Positions 1 to 10,194 of a stretch of DNA of 64,000 nt are shown piece by piece. The DNA lies in NCBI GenBank assembly GCA_023213395.1, contig CM041465.1, positions 167,097,741 through 167,161,740 of the forward strand, written 5' to 3'. The translations under genes were made by a program, and so were the position numbers. Below the pieces are notes generated by a model. It was not told where the DNA came from. It was given only the letters and a program-made list of their open reading frames with translations, and searched no databases. Position 1 is the first letter of the stretch. Each line of letters opens with the position of its first letter. The DNA is from Cycas panzhihuaensis. Taxonomy: Eukaryota; Cycadophyta.

Positions 1-59
1 AAGAATACAGGAGGAAGGCAGATCCCTCACTCTAGACCAGATGGAGTGTATGGTTATAG

Positions 60-1300
60 GAAACCTAGAAGAGGTTTTGGCCAAGGAGGAAATTCACTAG
101 AAATAGAAGTTAAGAGCCCTTTAACTGATAGAGGGAAACTGAAACACAAAGTTTTTTTATATGACTACTCTGAAACATAGGTCCTACAATAAAATAAATA
201 ATTTAAGTAGTAGGGGTGAAGTTAAATATAAGATAGAAGAGGAAATTAAAGGCACAATAGTGGCTTACTTCAAGAATTTATTTGAAGAACCTAACTATTA
301 GGAGATGGATTTAAGAAGGGTGCTTATGGGATATATCCCTAAGTTGGTCAAGGAAGACCAAAACAGGTGGTTGAAGGAACCCTTCTCAATGGAGGAAGTG
401 GAGAAGGCTCTCTTTAACATGGGGTGGGATAAATCCCCCCATTTAGATGGTTTTTCCCTAGGTTTTTTTAAAGAATTTTGGGACATAATCAAGGAAGACT
501 TAAAATTAACACTGGATGAATTATTTGAGAAGAAAATAATTCTAAAGGAGTGGCATACTACCTTCCTTATTTGATCCCAAAAAAAGAAGGGGCAAAAATC
601 ATGGATGAGTTTAGATCGATAAGCCTTTGTAATGTAAAATATAAAATTTTGGCTAAGATTTCAGCGAATAGATTAAAGGAATAACCATTGTTTATTATAT
701 CCATAAATCAGGATGGGTTCATGAAAGGCTAAAAAATCTTAGACCATATTATAGTGGTCCACGAGATGGTTCACTCAGTCCATCAGAGAAAAGAAGCTGG
801 CATGATTATAAAAATCAACATATCTTAAGCTTACAATCGAGTTGCTTAGGACTGCTTAATAGATAGTCTTCAGGTGTTTAGGTTTGATGAGATATGAAGG
901 GAATGAATGGTACCTTGAATCCCTTTTTTCTTAGTTTCAAAGGTTTAAGGCAAGGGGACCTTTTATCCCCCTACCTTTTTATTATTATAGTAAAAATTTT
1001 AGGGAGAGTCATTGAGGAGGTTAGGAGGTTAGGTTGGGTAACTGGACTAAAGCTTACATCTGGTATAGATAATATTGTCCATCACTAGTTTGTCGATGAC
1101 AATATCTTACTAGGAAAGGTAGCCATAGGGGAAGATAGAGCATTTAAGGCTGGTTTCCAAGCCTATGAGAAGGCTACAAATCAAAGAATAAATTTGGAGA
1201 AAAGCTTTATTTTCTTTTATAAATACTCACGAGAGATTGTAAATAAACATTAGCAGGGAGTTGGAGGTCCCCATCAGACCCCTTCCATCTACCTATCTAG
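60..1300 (+). pseudogene. LINE reverse transcriptase domain (broken)
   Basis: Reverse transcriptase copies element RNA into DNA at a nicked target. Visible motifs: a relic of the region before RT at 130-175; the N-terminal block with the WDKSPHLDGF motif at about 425-455; the FRSISLCN block at 608-635 in another frame; motif A as KINIS-stop-AYNR at 808-840; GLRQGDLLSPYLF at about 940-985; and the catalytic FVDD at 1089-1100 (usual form YADD or FADD). At least two frameshifts and more than ten stops separate these pieces. The order and spacing match plant L1 RT. The catalytic aspartates are still encoded, but no continuous protein can be made. Confidence 0.9.
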
Positions 1301-1914
1301 GGATGCCATTGTTTCTTAGAAATATGGGCAAGGTGCTCTGGGATCTTATTGTGGATAGGATATAAAGGAAATTGGTTAGCTAGAAAGGATTTCTCCTGAG
1401 TCAAGTTGGAAAGATTCAACTAGTGGCTAACTCTCTACAGAGCATCCTAGTGTACATGTTGTCAATATTTAGGACACCGAGTAAGGTTATATCAATCTTA
1501 GAAGGCATTCAAAAAAGATTCCTTTGGTTTGGTACAGAAGGAAAAGATAGAATCCACTTGGTTACTTGGGATAAAGTTTATAGGCCCATATGGGTAGGAG
1601 GGTTAAACAATAGAAGACTGGGACCCTTTAACAGTGCCCTTGTGGCCAAGCTAGGCTAAAGATTGGTGAAGGATGAAGAAGGACAATGGGGCAAGATCAT
1701 TTCTAAAAAATATCTAAGAGGCAAGCACTTCTTGAAAGATGAGGTAGGGGAGGTTTATGGGTCCCTAATTTGGAGGAGCTTAACTCATACGAGACCTATT
1801 CTAACTTTAGGCATGATATGGAAGATAGGGAATGGGGAAAGTATAAAGTTTTTGGAGGACAAATGGTGTGGAAATTACCAATTGAAATACATACCCAACA
1901 TTGGGAATTTATAA
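1297..1914 (+). pseudogene. LINE RT thumb/connection region (broken)
   Basis: This continues the RT reading frame. It opens with a YLGMPLF motif at about 1297, typical of the segment after the RT palm in plant LINEs, then runs through two mostly open stretches (1423-1659 and 1663-1914) with the motifs KIQLVANSLQS, KRFLWFG, WDKVYRP and WKIGNGESIKFLEDKWCG. The latter is the W.IGnG..i.fW.DkW signature that precedes the zinc-binding domain in plant LINE ORF2 proteins. A single TAA separates the two stretches. There is no independent function. Confidence 0.88.
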
Positions 1915-2189
1915 GTCACTTGTGAAGATATTTATTGTACAAAGGTTAAGGATTATTGGGAGGGTCATGGCAAAAATAGAGCCTAGAGATCCTTAGAGGA
2001 GTTGCAAGGGATCCAGGACTGGGGAGAGAATATTTAGATCTTAAAGAGAGAGATTGATCAAAGCTATATCCCAAAAGGGCCTAAGGTAGATAAGATTATA
2101 TGGTCAAATTCCCCTTTAAGGGAGTACACTGTGAATGAAGGATGCCAAGTCATATGTTCAGAGTAGGATATCAAAAAGAACCCACTATT

Positions 2190-2545
2190 GGTAGGAGTGT
2201 GGAAGTTAGATCTTATCCCTAAGGTGGCAGTCTTCTAGTGGCTCTATTTGTAGAATAAGATTTTGACACTAGATAATCTTCACAAGTGAGGTTTTTCCAC
2301 GTCGAATAGGTGTGTGCTATGTAAGAAGGATGAGGAGATGTTAGACCATATTAGCATTCATTGTTCCTTTTCCAGAAGAATCCGGGCTTATATCTGGTCC
2401 AAACTTGGGATATCATGGGTGTGCCCTAAAACCCTAATAAACCAATGGATGATGAGGAAATATCCTTTTAGGAGTAAGAATCTGGGCTCACTATGGAAAA
2501 TAATCCTATCAATGGTGGGATGGACTATCTGGAAGGAATGAAATA
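2190..2545 (+). pseudogene. LINE zf-RVT zinc-binding domain (broken)
   Basis: This is the relic of the zinc-binding domain that follows RT in plant LINE proteins (Pfam zf-RVT type). Readable pieces include a C-x2-C with a downstream H and C (CVLCKKDEEMLDHISIHC, 2312-2365) and the hydrophobic helix up to WTIWKE at about 2540. The upstream part (2190-2310) carries VWKLDLIPKVAVF-like residues with TAG replacing Trp codons. The Cys/His ligands that can be seen remain, but flanking stops remove any product. Confidence 0.82.
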
Positions 2546-2751
2546 GAAGACTATTCCAAGGGAAGAAATTAGATAAGCTTAGGCTCTATGAAATGATTTG
2601 TACAATGATGATGGAAATGCTAAAACCCTTGGATGAGGTAGGTGTTTTGAAAGGGGAGGGAAGCATTATGGATGGTTAGAGGATAAGAAGACTAAATCTA
2701 ATAGGAGCCAGAAGGAGAAAGTGCCCTTGGCATCTACCTATAGATAATTAG

Positions 2752-3180
2752 GTTAAAATAAACTTTGATGGGGTGTCAAAAGATAATCCTGGTGAGGCAG
2801 GAGGGGGAGATCTTTGCAGATACCTAGATAGTAAGGTGAGGTGGGCCTTTTTGAAATATTATGGCTAGTAGATAAACCATAGGGCCGAGCTAAAGGCTAT
2901 GCAGAGAGAAGTGCTCATGGAAGACAAGGATGACTATGATAAGGTGATGATTGAAGGAGATTTGCTAAATGTGGTTAGGATCCTCATAGGGGATACTGCG
3001 GCTAATTAGCACAATGAGGACATAGTGAGGGATGCTCAAGATGTTTTAAGATCCAAATAGGATTCTTAGATTTACCACACATATAGAGAGGGTAACATAA
3101 TTACTGATTGGATCACTAATTAGATGATTTCAAACAAAATAATGAGAATTTAGAAAGAGGACCCTCCATAGGATCTTTTG
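2752..3180 (+). pseudogene. LINE RNase H domain (broken)
   Basis: Plant L1-type elements often carry a C-terminal RNase H that removes the RNA strand of the cDNA hybrid. Visible residues: INFDGVSKDNPGEAGGG at about 2758-2812 (first catalytic Asp and the NPG turn), AELKAMQREV near 2886-2915 (catalytic Glu), IEGDLLNVV near 2950-2975 (catalytic Asp), and a degenerate YREGNIITDWITN (usual REGN..AD.LA) near 3083-3120. TAG or TAA stops interrupt the frame several times. Spacing agrees with the RNase H fold family. Confidence 0.88.
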
Positions 3181-3393
3181 AGTCTGGTTAAATTAGATGT
3201 GTTAGCCTAAGAGAGGGTAAGCTAGCCACTAGGCTTGTCATAGCTTTTAGAGTTAGAGTGGTTCTCTAGTTTTGCTAGGCCATGGGCATGTCATGGCCTT
3301 CTTGTTCTAGCCGAAAGGCAGATTTTGTAAAATGTTTGGGGACCTATTAAAACCCTTTCTATTTTTTACCAAATAAAAAAAAAAGAAAAAAAA
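3180..3393 (+). other. LINE 3' untranslated region and A-rich tail
   Basis: This non-coding stretch follows RNase H. It ends with a T-rich segment and an A-rich, lightly interrupted tail at 3371-3393, as expected for LINE 3' ends made by target-primed reverse transcription. No other feature is seen in it. Confidence 0.75.
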
Positions 3394-3955
3394 GTAGATT
3401 CACCTTATATGCATTATCATTGATCCTTTTGATAACCCAACATAGCCTAACTTTTTTGCATTTAAGATTGTAGTAGGTCCCTTGGGGAAATCTATATTTC
3501 CTTAAGTAAACTATTATTAAGTCACTTTCTTTAAATACCTTATATATGTAGGTCTTATTTGTTGATTCCTTGTACTTTTTGTTATTATCTTGTAACTTTT
3601 TCCTTACCTCCTCATAAACTTATATATACTCTGCAAAAGCTTCTACATCATCACTAAACTTTTTCTTAACAAGTAGATGTACTAAATTTAACACACTCTT
3701 GGTGTTCCTACTATACATAACCTAAAAAATGACCTATATATTAACCTATTCATAGAATTATTATATGAAAATTCTACCTAGGCTAATGCTAAATCCCACT
3801 ATTCAGGCGTCTTTTTAATGATGCACCTTAGTAATTATTCTAAAATTTTCTTTATCATTTCAATTTGCTCATTAGTATATAGATGGTAGGAACTAATAAA
3901 TTGGAGTTTTGTTCCTAACTTCTTCTACAAAGTCTTCTATAACTTGCTCAAGAAG
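3394..3955 (-). pseudogene. Ty3/gypsy integrase C-terminal fragment
   Basis: On the minus strand this reads as the distal integrase of a chromovirus-like Ty3/gypsy element, spread over frames. Key pieces, moving down from 3955: a KKLGTKLQF block, YHLYTNEQIE (the HPQTDGQTE motif with the catalytic Glu), and near 3400-3500 a module reading YLRKYRFPQGTY followed by NDNAYKVNL, the integrase C-terminal GPY/F-type region. No LTR, RT or chromodomain accompanies it. On one side it is fused directly to the Cop-F RNase H, on the other to the LINE tail. It is a scrap left by deletion or illegitimate recombination. Confidence 0.82.
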
Positions 3956-4245
3956 TCCAAGCTTAATAAGAATTCTTCTGAACTAAATCAACTTTGTAGT
4001 GGCATAAATAGTTACTTTGTATTTAACTTTAGTAAAGGAAAGAGAAACATTTGGATGCTTCTTACAACTCTAAGGGATTATAACTGAATCCATATCAAAA
4101 TAGTATCCTGAAGTTGAGTGGCGTATATATTGGCAACCTACCTAGTCAACATCCATGTATCTTTTTAAGATAAGAGATTTAATTTGGTTGTAGTTAAGTC
4201 TAAACTAATATGTGCTACGAATGCATTTGAGAATATTGGTTGTAG
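3955..4245 (-). pseudogene. Cop-F RNase H (broken)
   Basis: The minus strand reads a relic of the copia RNase H: a block ending RHSTSGYYF near 4110 (usual DRRSTSGY), then HPNVSLSF with a K-Y-K core where the family has QxTVSLSSTEAEY, at about 4020-4060, followed by an F-R-R-I-L block at about 3970. The catalytic Glu region is degraded and Trp codons are TAG. The frame passes straight into the gypsy integrase scrap near 3955 with no LTR between them, so the element's 3' end is missing. Confidence 0.75.
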
Positions 4246-5215
4246 CTTTCTAGTGGGATGCTTTAGGCTTTGACATATACCTAGAATAGAGCCTAACTGC
4301 ATAAAAAATGTTTGGGAAAGTATGTATAAGATAGATGAAACTTCCAACTAACTGCAGGTATAAAATAGGATCAAATGGTTTGCCTTGCTTGTCTAGATTT
4401 AGCTTGGTTCCTATATTCATAGAAATTATTGGTGACTTATAATATGTCATTCTAAATCATTATAAGAGTTCATTGACATATTTTGATTGAGAAAGAAAGA
4501 TGTATCATGGTTCCTACCAAACTTCAATTCCAAGGAAATAATGGAGCAATCCAAGATTTATCATCTTAAAGTTGCTTTTTAGTTCAGACTATAGCTAAGC
4601 TATGCCTTCAGTTTCATTGCATGTGATTGCTAAATCATTTACATAAAGTATAATGATGGTGATTAAGTTTCCTCTAATTTTAATGTATAAGTCTAGGTCA
4701 GGGGGTGAACGATGGAATCCATGTTGAGTGAGGAAAGCATCAATCCTTGTATACCAAGCATATGGTGCCTGCTTTAGTCTATACAAGGATTTCTTAAGCT
4801 TATAAACTAAGTGTTCTTTGCCTAGAATAATATAGTTAGGAGATTGCTTGAAGAAAACCTCTTCTATAATCTCTCTATTAAGGAAAGTACTCTTCAGATC
4901 CATTTGGTAGATTGGCTAGTTGAATTGGGATACTACTGACATCACCATATAGAATATGGTCATATAAACTACCAATGTAAAGGTCTCATCATAATCTACC
5001 CCTTCTTGTTATTTGGAACCTTTTGCAATAAGATAAGCTTTATGACACTCAATGATACCATTTGTATCAAACTTAGTCTTATATAGCCATCAGCAATTAA
5101 TTGGCCTTTTCTTAGGTGGCAGTTCTATCATCTCCCAATTTTTATTTTTTAGGATGAAGTTCATTTCTTCATCTATGGCTACTTTCTATGTTTGGTCTTT
5201 GACTACCTCCTCAAA
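4246..5215 (-). pseudogene. Cop-F copia reverse transcriptase (broken)
   Basis: RT of a Ty1/copia polyprotein on the minus strand, starting at about 5190 with the NWEMIELPP motif and continuing through the degenerate KTKFDTNG block, MDLKSTFLN (4903), YKLKKSLYRLKQAP and the catalytic box YVNDLAI at 4629-4649. The first Asp of the usual YVDD is Asn (GAT to AAT), so the active site is dead apart from the stops. The end of the domain is readable at 4250-4450 (YLQLVGSFIYL, YSRYMSKP). At least one frameshift lies between 4450 and 4595. Confidence 0.88.
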
Positions 5216-5486
5216 TATGAAAGGTTTATGGGTTTCTATAAGATGTGCTATTAAGGCAAAGTTGGTGGAGTGTCTCATCTTTGATACCCTTTTGGTAGTA
5301 GTGGGAGGAGGAGCATCCTTTAACAATTATTAAACTTACTTGGGAGGTGGCTAAATACTGGTGGCTTCCACTTAAAGGTAATAAATTAAAATATATGGCA
5401 TAGAGATTATTACATCTGATGTAGTCATTAAAGCTATTGGGACTAAAGATAAACCTAGTGTAAGAGGCATTGCAAGCACACAAACA

Positions 5487-6490
5487 TCATCTTCTGCTAT
5501 ATACTAAAGTTTTAAGAGCTCCAAGTCTTGAGTATCCCCCTTGAATAAAAATGGAATCTTGAGAGGTGCAGGCTTGGTTTCTAATAATGTCAAATACCTT
5601 ATAGGCTTTATAATTAGGTATATAGCCAAGGAATATGTTCTTAAGGCTCTTGTCATCTAACTTCTTTCTATTCTCCTTTGGAATAAGTTTATATGCCATG
5701 TATCAAAATGTTTTCAAATGTGTAACTATTAGTTTAAGTCTTATCCAAGCCTCCTCAAGAGTGATGTTCCTAATAACAACAATTAGACTTCTATTTATAA
5801 GATAGGCAGTAGTCATGATGACATCAACCCAAAATTTTATAGTAAGGTTGGCACCACTTAACATATTTTTAGCTTTATTCACTAATGTTTGATTTATTCT
5901 CTTGGCTACACCATTTTGTTGAGTTGTGTGAGGTGCCAAGAATTGGTATTTAATGCCATGTTATTTATAGAAATTGGTGAATTAATTTGAGATATACTCC
6001 CTGCTATTATCTAATCTAAGGGTCTTGATAGTCATGTCATATTCATTATCTACCTTAGCTTTAAACAACTTAAATTTATCAAGGGCTTGATATTTATTCC
6101 GTAGGAAGTAGACCTATACTTTTTTAGAATAATCATCTATGAAAGTCACAAAAAATAGCTATCATTGAGGGATTAAACTAACATACACCTATAAATATCT
6201 AATTGGACCAACTTTAATGGTTCAAAGGCTCTTCATGTATTCTTGGATGGAAATTTTTCTCTTTGTTATTTTTCCACTAAGTATAGCTCACAAATACATA
6301 TGTTTCTCTTGATCTTGGGAAGTCCATGCACCATATGAAGCCTAGACATGAGATTTAAACTTTGCAAGTTTAGGTGACTAAGGCATTGATGCCATAGCTT
6401 ATCTCTGGCACTATTTGAGGTAGATTTCTCATTAGTATGGGAGCATTCACCTAGTTCTTGGACATGTGATTGGTCCTCTACCATGATATC
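5487..6490 (-). pseudogene. Cop-F integrase and pre-integrase zinc domain (broken)
   Basis: The minus strand shows the pre-integrase module LWHQCLSHLNLQSL near 6400, the core with PHTTQQNGVAKRINQ at about 5890-5935, and the C-terminal LDDKSLKNIFLGY block near 5600-5655. The catalytic Glu in the NGVAERxN motif is Lys here (codon 5901-5903), a G-to-A change that kills the DD35E triad. The region between 5940 and 6260 is frameshifted. Integrase would join the element cDNA to chromosomal DNA. Confidence 0.85.
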
Positions 6491-6759
6491 CTTATCTTTG
6501 TTAAGTTGGATACTTTGAGCTATTGAATATGATTCTATGAGTGGATTAGTGGCTAAAGGAACACCATCAAATTTATATAAGCTACCATCTTCATATTCTA
6601 TTGCTACAAGTTATCTAGTTACATGATCAGTAATAGTACAGATGCCTTGACTAAAGTAGACATCTAAATTCTTCTTATCAATTTGGCTAATGGAAAGTAG
6701 GTTCATTTTCATATCTAGAACTAAAAATACATTATTGATGTGATGCTTAATTTTTGGGT

Positions 6760-6973
6760 CTTTTAAAGCTATTGGGGCACTTTAAATTTTAGTCATATTG
6801 TATGCCAAGTTATCTCCAAATCTGACTATTGGATACATTTCCTTTAACATATCTTCAATGTCAGTCATGTGGTGTATGGCATCTGAGTCAAGTAATAGAG
6901 AGTTATCAACATGTTGAGATGGCATTACTTTAAAGAAAAGGTTTTGAGAGGATGTATTTTGAGTGTTTGCCAT
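6760..6973 (-). pseudogene. Cop-F aspartic protease start (broken)
   Basis: The minus strand encodes SLLLDSDAIHHMT near 6880-6905, equal to the WLLDSGATHHMT active-site block of copia proteases with Gly replaced by Asp (G-to-A), followed by the RFGDN motif. The region between this and integrase (6490-6760) carries stops and no clear motif. It would have processed the polyprotein. Confidence 0.8.
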
Positions 6974-7084
6974 ATTACCTCCTTATTGAGTGTTAGGGTT
7001 GGTCCTCAGATTCTTGGGTAGGAATTACTACCTGTCTTATTGACATTAATTTTGATTTGGTCTTGGATTCTAATTCTATTGATA

Positions 7085-7375
7085 TAATTAGCCTAGTTGT
7101 TGGTATGATGGTCCTCTTTATGGATATATAAGGCCTCCTTGTTGAGAAATAGGGCCTCCTTATTAGAAATAAGGGTTTCCTTATTAAAGAGTAGGGCCAC
7201 CTTATTATAGATAAGGAGCTCCTTATTGAGGAATGGGGTCTCTTTTTTGTAGATAAGGTGAGCTTTATTAAGGGCATGGTCCTTCTTATTAAAAACTAGT
7301 TCTGCCTAGTTGGTAACTGGGTGCTTCTTATTAATAATATGGGGCTCCTTATTAGAAGCTAATCTATATGGTTGT
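7085..7375 (-). repeat. About 12 degenerate 21-bp tandem repeats in the Cop-F gag C-terminus
   Basis: The + strand shows a run of units like agggcctccttattagaaat, spaced about 21 bp, from roughly 7105 to 7370. Because 21 bp is 7 codons the array is frame-neutral. On the minus strand one frame gives a Gln/Gly/Pro-rich heptad (QQGGPIS, QQGGLIY). It lies between the gag zinc knuckle and the protease, a place where copia gag proteins are low-complexity. Units differ by substitutions and by one-base slips. Confidence 0.75.
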
Positions 7376-7379
7376 ATCC

Positions 7380-8219
7380 CCTTATTTTGTAATAATTGAA
7401 GGTTAGCTTGACTTCTCCTATATTCAATAATAAGATGGTTTTTTTTCCCATAGTACAAGTAGGTGACATTTAGTCTATGTTATTGATTTCTTTATGATTA
7501 AGGTTGTGGTGGTTGATGGGGTTACTGAGGCTATTGAACTTGATAAGACGAAGTGCCAACTTGATGTGGTTACTACTAAGTTAACAACTAACTTGTCTAT
7601 TATGATATGTCCAAGGAGTCAAATTATTGAGTAAGATTTTGTAGTTAACTTGGCTACTAAGCTAGCCATTAAGTAATCTTGCCCCTCTCTAAGTTCCAAA
7701 CTATAAATATAGGGGCTGAGTCAGAGGTAGATATTACTCCTTAGTGGTTAAGAATGTTTTCTTCTCTTAGCAAGAGTCCTTCAAATGTAGTAAAGTCTAT
7801 TTTAATATAATAATCATGGAGTTTAGAAATAAAGCTATTGTATTTGACAGGGAGAATGTTAAGGATGTAAGATACTAAGTCATGGACTCATAAAGGTTCC
7901 CTAAGGATCATTAGTTAATTTCTTATTATCTTTACTTGAATTAGATGAGTAATAATATTTCCAGCAAAAGGGATAATAAATAAGCACGCTTTAAGAGTCA
8001 AAGATCTTGACTCACCTTTCCTCTTGTAGAGAGCACATAAGATGGTCCAAGCTTTGTGAGAGATTTGTGTTATTTCTATATTCTGATACACTTGATTTTC
8101 TATTACCAAGTAAAGGAAAGATAACACTATATTATACTTATCTTTAAAGTTGGCTAAGGTAATATTGGGGTTAATGATAATTTCTTCTTAATTAAGTATG
8201 CATAATGATCAATGACGCT
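7380..8219 (-). pseudogene. Cop-F gag (broken)
   Basis: Minus-strand gag with a UBN2-type capsid segment: NITLANFKDKYNIVLSFLY at about 8120-8180, IENQVYQNIEI, then AWTILCALYKRKGES near 8000-8050. It is followed distally by a zinc knuckle near 7418-7475 reading YLYYGKKNHLIIEY, where three Cys ligands of CX2CX4HX4C have become Tyr (TGY to TAY). Gag would package element RNA. The start codon region is not present to the right of 8219. Stops occur throughout 7500-7900. Confidence 0.78.
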
Positions 8220-8224
8220 GTAGG

Positions 8225-8536
8225 TGAAAGAGGTTAAGGTATCAAGGTCATTTGTATAGATTAATTATGTGACCTTAGGATATATTATTTGCATTAGTCT
8301 CTTAATGAAATTCACTTTATGTGCATTTAAATGTAATTTCAGGTTCATGTCATTAGGTAGGAAAATCCTAACCCTAATGCTCACCCTCAATAATAAAAGA
8401 TGAAATCTCTAGGAGGGAGTCATTATTCATTCTCACCTCTAAGATTGCTCTTATATCTTGTTTCATCTTCTTTTTCATTCTCTATTGCTATTGTATGCAT
8501 GTGAGTGATTTATCTCCTAGATCCATTCTTCCTTCA
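8225..8536 (+). repeat. Cop-A 5' LTR
   Basis: 312 bp, TG...CA ends, aligned end to end with 25623-25934 and, in reverse complement, with Cop-G at 63679-63990. The leader and PBS begin two bases after its end. It would carry the promoter and polyadenylation signals of the element. Confidence 0.95.
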
Positions 8537-8538
8537 TA

Positions 8539-8550
8539 TGGTATCAGAGC
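8539..8550 (+). promoter_or_regulatory. Cop-A primer binding site (initiator Met tRNA type)
   Basis: TGGTATCAGAGC, two bases after the 5' LTR. This 12-mer is complementary to the 3' end of plant initiator Met tRNA and is the usual minus-strand primer site of plant copia elements. Confidence 0.93.
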
Positions 8551-8975
8551 TAGAAGGGGATCTATTCACTCCATTCCACTTGCATGGAGTCATTTTACCT
8601 CTCCTTCACCTTCAATGTGAAGTATTGAGAGTGCATTCATTATTTTTTAATATTTTGGGAGACTAAAATTATAGTCTTTTGTATGTTGCTACTTTGTCCA
8701 TGTGTGCAAAAATTCAAAGGTGAAGAATACAAGTTTTTGAAGCCGTTCAGTTGCCAGAATAGTTCTAGAAGCATTAAAAGCCTAAATTTTCATAAAAATT
8801 CAACCATATTAGAATTTGATGAAATTTGGCATGTAAGGTTACCTTCACTAGAGGATCATTTTTGTCTTCTAGAGAAAATTCAGATTTAGCATTCAACAGT
8901 GAGTTTTGGCTATGACAAAAAGGGTAAATTTTGTGGATAAGTGATTTAAAGCACTTTTCCTAATGAAATCATTTA
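8551..8975 (+). other. Cop-A untranslated leader, first part
   Basis: Non-coding sequence between the PBS and the Cop-B insertion. I see no ORF or domain. It resumes at 19217 after Cop-B. Confidence 0.75.
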
Positions 8976-8980
8976 ATTAT

Positions 8981-9409
8981 TGTTAGATTATATAATGTAA
9001 ACTTATGTTTTAATGTTATTATTTAAGTCACATATCTTAAATATTATTTAAGTGATTATAAAGTTCTAAACTTATGTTAAAAGTTAATTGACTTGTGGAT
9101 GGTCATTAAAATGCAGAACCGCATTCCAATGAACCTCCATCTTATTTATTAAGTTCCTAGATTCATAGAATTAGTTCCAGGAATCTAGGAGGTCTGTTCA
9201 TGTGCCTGAAACCAGGCTGTATTTTAGAGGTTGGTTATTGTATTATTTTTTCATTCATTTATTAATACAACTTAGATTAGGAGGTGGTTTTTCTTCGCCA
9301 GAAGGGGTTTTCCACCTGTCAACCCTGTGTACATGTGCATTGTCATTTTTTAGTATTTTTCCTTTTATACCTATGATTTAATGATTATATGCATGTGCCT
9401 ATTCCATCA
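8981..9409 (+). repeat. Cop-B 5' LTR
   Basis: 429 bp, TGTTAG...CCATCA, matched along its length by 18782-19211. It is followed directly by the primer site at 9410. Confidence 0.95.
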
Positions 9410-9421
9410 TGGTATCAGAGC
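9410..9421 (+). promoter_or_regulatory. Cop-B primer binding site (initiator Met tRNA type)
   Basis: TGGTATCAGAGC directly after the LTR, without the two-base spacer seen in the other copies here. Confidence 0.92.
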
Positions 9422-9869
9422 ACGTCACATGTTCCATTAACATTTTTTTTGCATAAAAAATTGCATTAATACATTTCCAACTATTACATCTCCATCCTTT
9501 TTCACAACAAACCCTAGTTTTTTTCAACATGGGCCATAGTGATCATTCATATAAAATTCTATAATCATTTTACACAAAAACTACCATTAAGGCAGAGCCA
9601 TTTTTTTTATATACATTAGATTTTTACACAAAAACTGCCAGAGCAAAATTTCCATTAACCAATCAAAATTTATATCTTGTTTATAGAAAGGATTAGTCTA
9701 ATCCTTTCTCCTAAGGCTTGACAAAACAAAGCTTTCACCTGAATATATACATGTCTGGGAAAGTAAAACAAAGAGTTAGGACCCCAGTTTAAAAAAACAC
9801 CTGCTAGGAATAACAAGAAGAAGAGGACACAAGGGATTTTTTTTAGGCATAGTTTCACAGGACTGCCGG

Positions 9870-10190
9870 TTCTAATCTTTACAACTAAGGCATCTGGCAA
9901 AAGCATCCATCTGGTTTACTAAAGACGCACCTCCTTCTATATTAGCATTCAGATTCCTACCTGCCTCTACTTTAGAATCAAGAAGTACCATGCCGACTTT
10001 AGCCTCATATGATTTGAGAAGAGGCAAATCAAAGACATAAACTGTGTATGCTGAAAGAGGGCTCCTTACGAAGACGACAAGCTTGCTACCGCCAAGAACA
10101 ACGTGCAGAAATAGTAGATGCCATGAGCAATAACCCAGACTCAAAGTCCTGAATGAAGTCACCATGGAAAGCCCAGTCATTCAGAGATAA
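9870..10190 (-). other. Coding-like block, unidentified (possible captured gene fragment)
   Basis: About 100 codons on the minus strand are open with a balanced amino-acid mix unlike the AT-rich leader. Readable pieces include GGSKLVVFVRSPLSAYTVYV and LKSYEAKVGMVLLDSK. A pyrimidine-plus-AG site precedes the Ser-Lys-Leu-Val stretch, and a CAG/GTAGG donor-like site follows the Glu-Ala-Gly stretch, so it could be one exon. I do not recognise the family. It is not gag or pol of the element. The alternative is chance openness in a GC-richer patch. Confidence 0.35.
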
Positions 10191-10194
10191 CAAT

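Larger units (their letters stand above)
1..3393 (+). mobile_element. LINE-1: decayed L1-type non-LTR retrotransposon, 5' end outside window
   Basis: The block reads, in order on the + strand, a pre-RT region, reverse transcriptase, RT thumb/connection, zinc-finger (zf-RVT) and RNase H, ending in an A-rich tail at 3371-3393. This is the order of the ORF2 protein of plant L1-type LINEs. The endonuclease and ORF1 are not seen, so the copy is cut by the window edge or 5' truncated. Every domain is broken by stops, mostly TAG where Trp or Gln is expected, plus frameshifts. The tail directly abuts gypsy-derived sequence, so the LINE either landed in or next to that scrap. No target-site duplication can be tested because the left end is missing. 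It is non-autonomous now. Confidence 0.92.
3950..8219 (-). mobile_element. Cop-F: truncated Ty1/copia element (no LTRs seen)
   Basis: On the minus strand the copia order gag, protease, integrase, RT, RNase H runs from about 8219 down to about 3950. No LTR, PBS or PPT is seen: the RNase H end fuses to a gypsy integrase scrap, and the gag end stops at the Cop-A target-site duplication (8220-8224). Sequence after Cop-A (25940 on) does not clearly continue gag, so the 5' part is either unrecognisably decayed or was lost before Cop-A inserted. It differs in sequence from the other copia copies in the window, so it is a separate family. All domains contain stops. Confidence 0.85.

Noticed and set aside
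5052-5333. 93-codon + strand open stretch
   Set aside because: It is the antisense shadow of Cop-F RT and linker, and the minus-strand motifs explain the bases.
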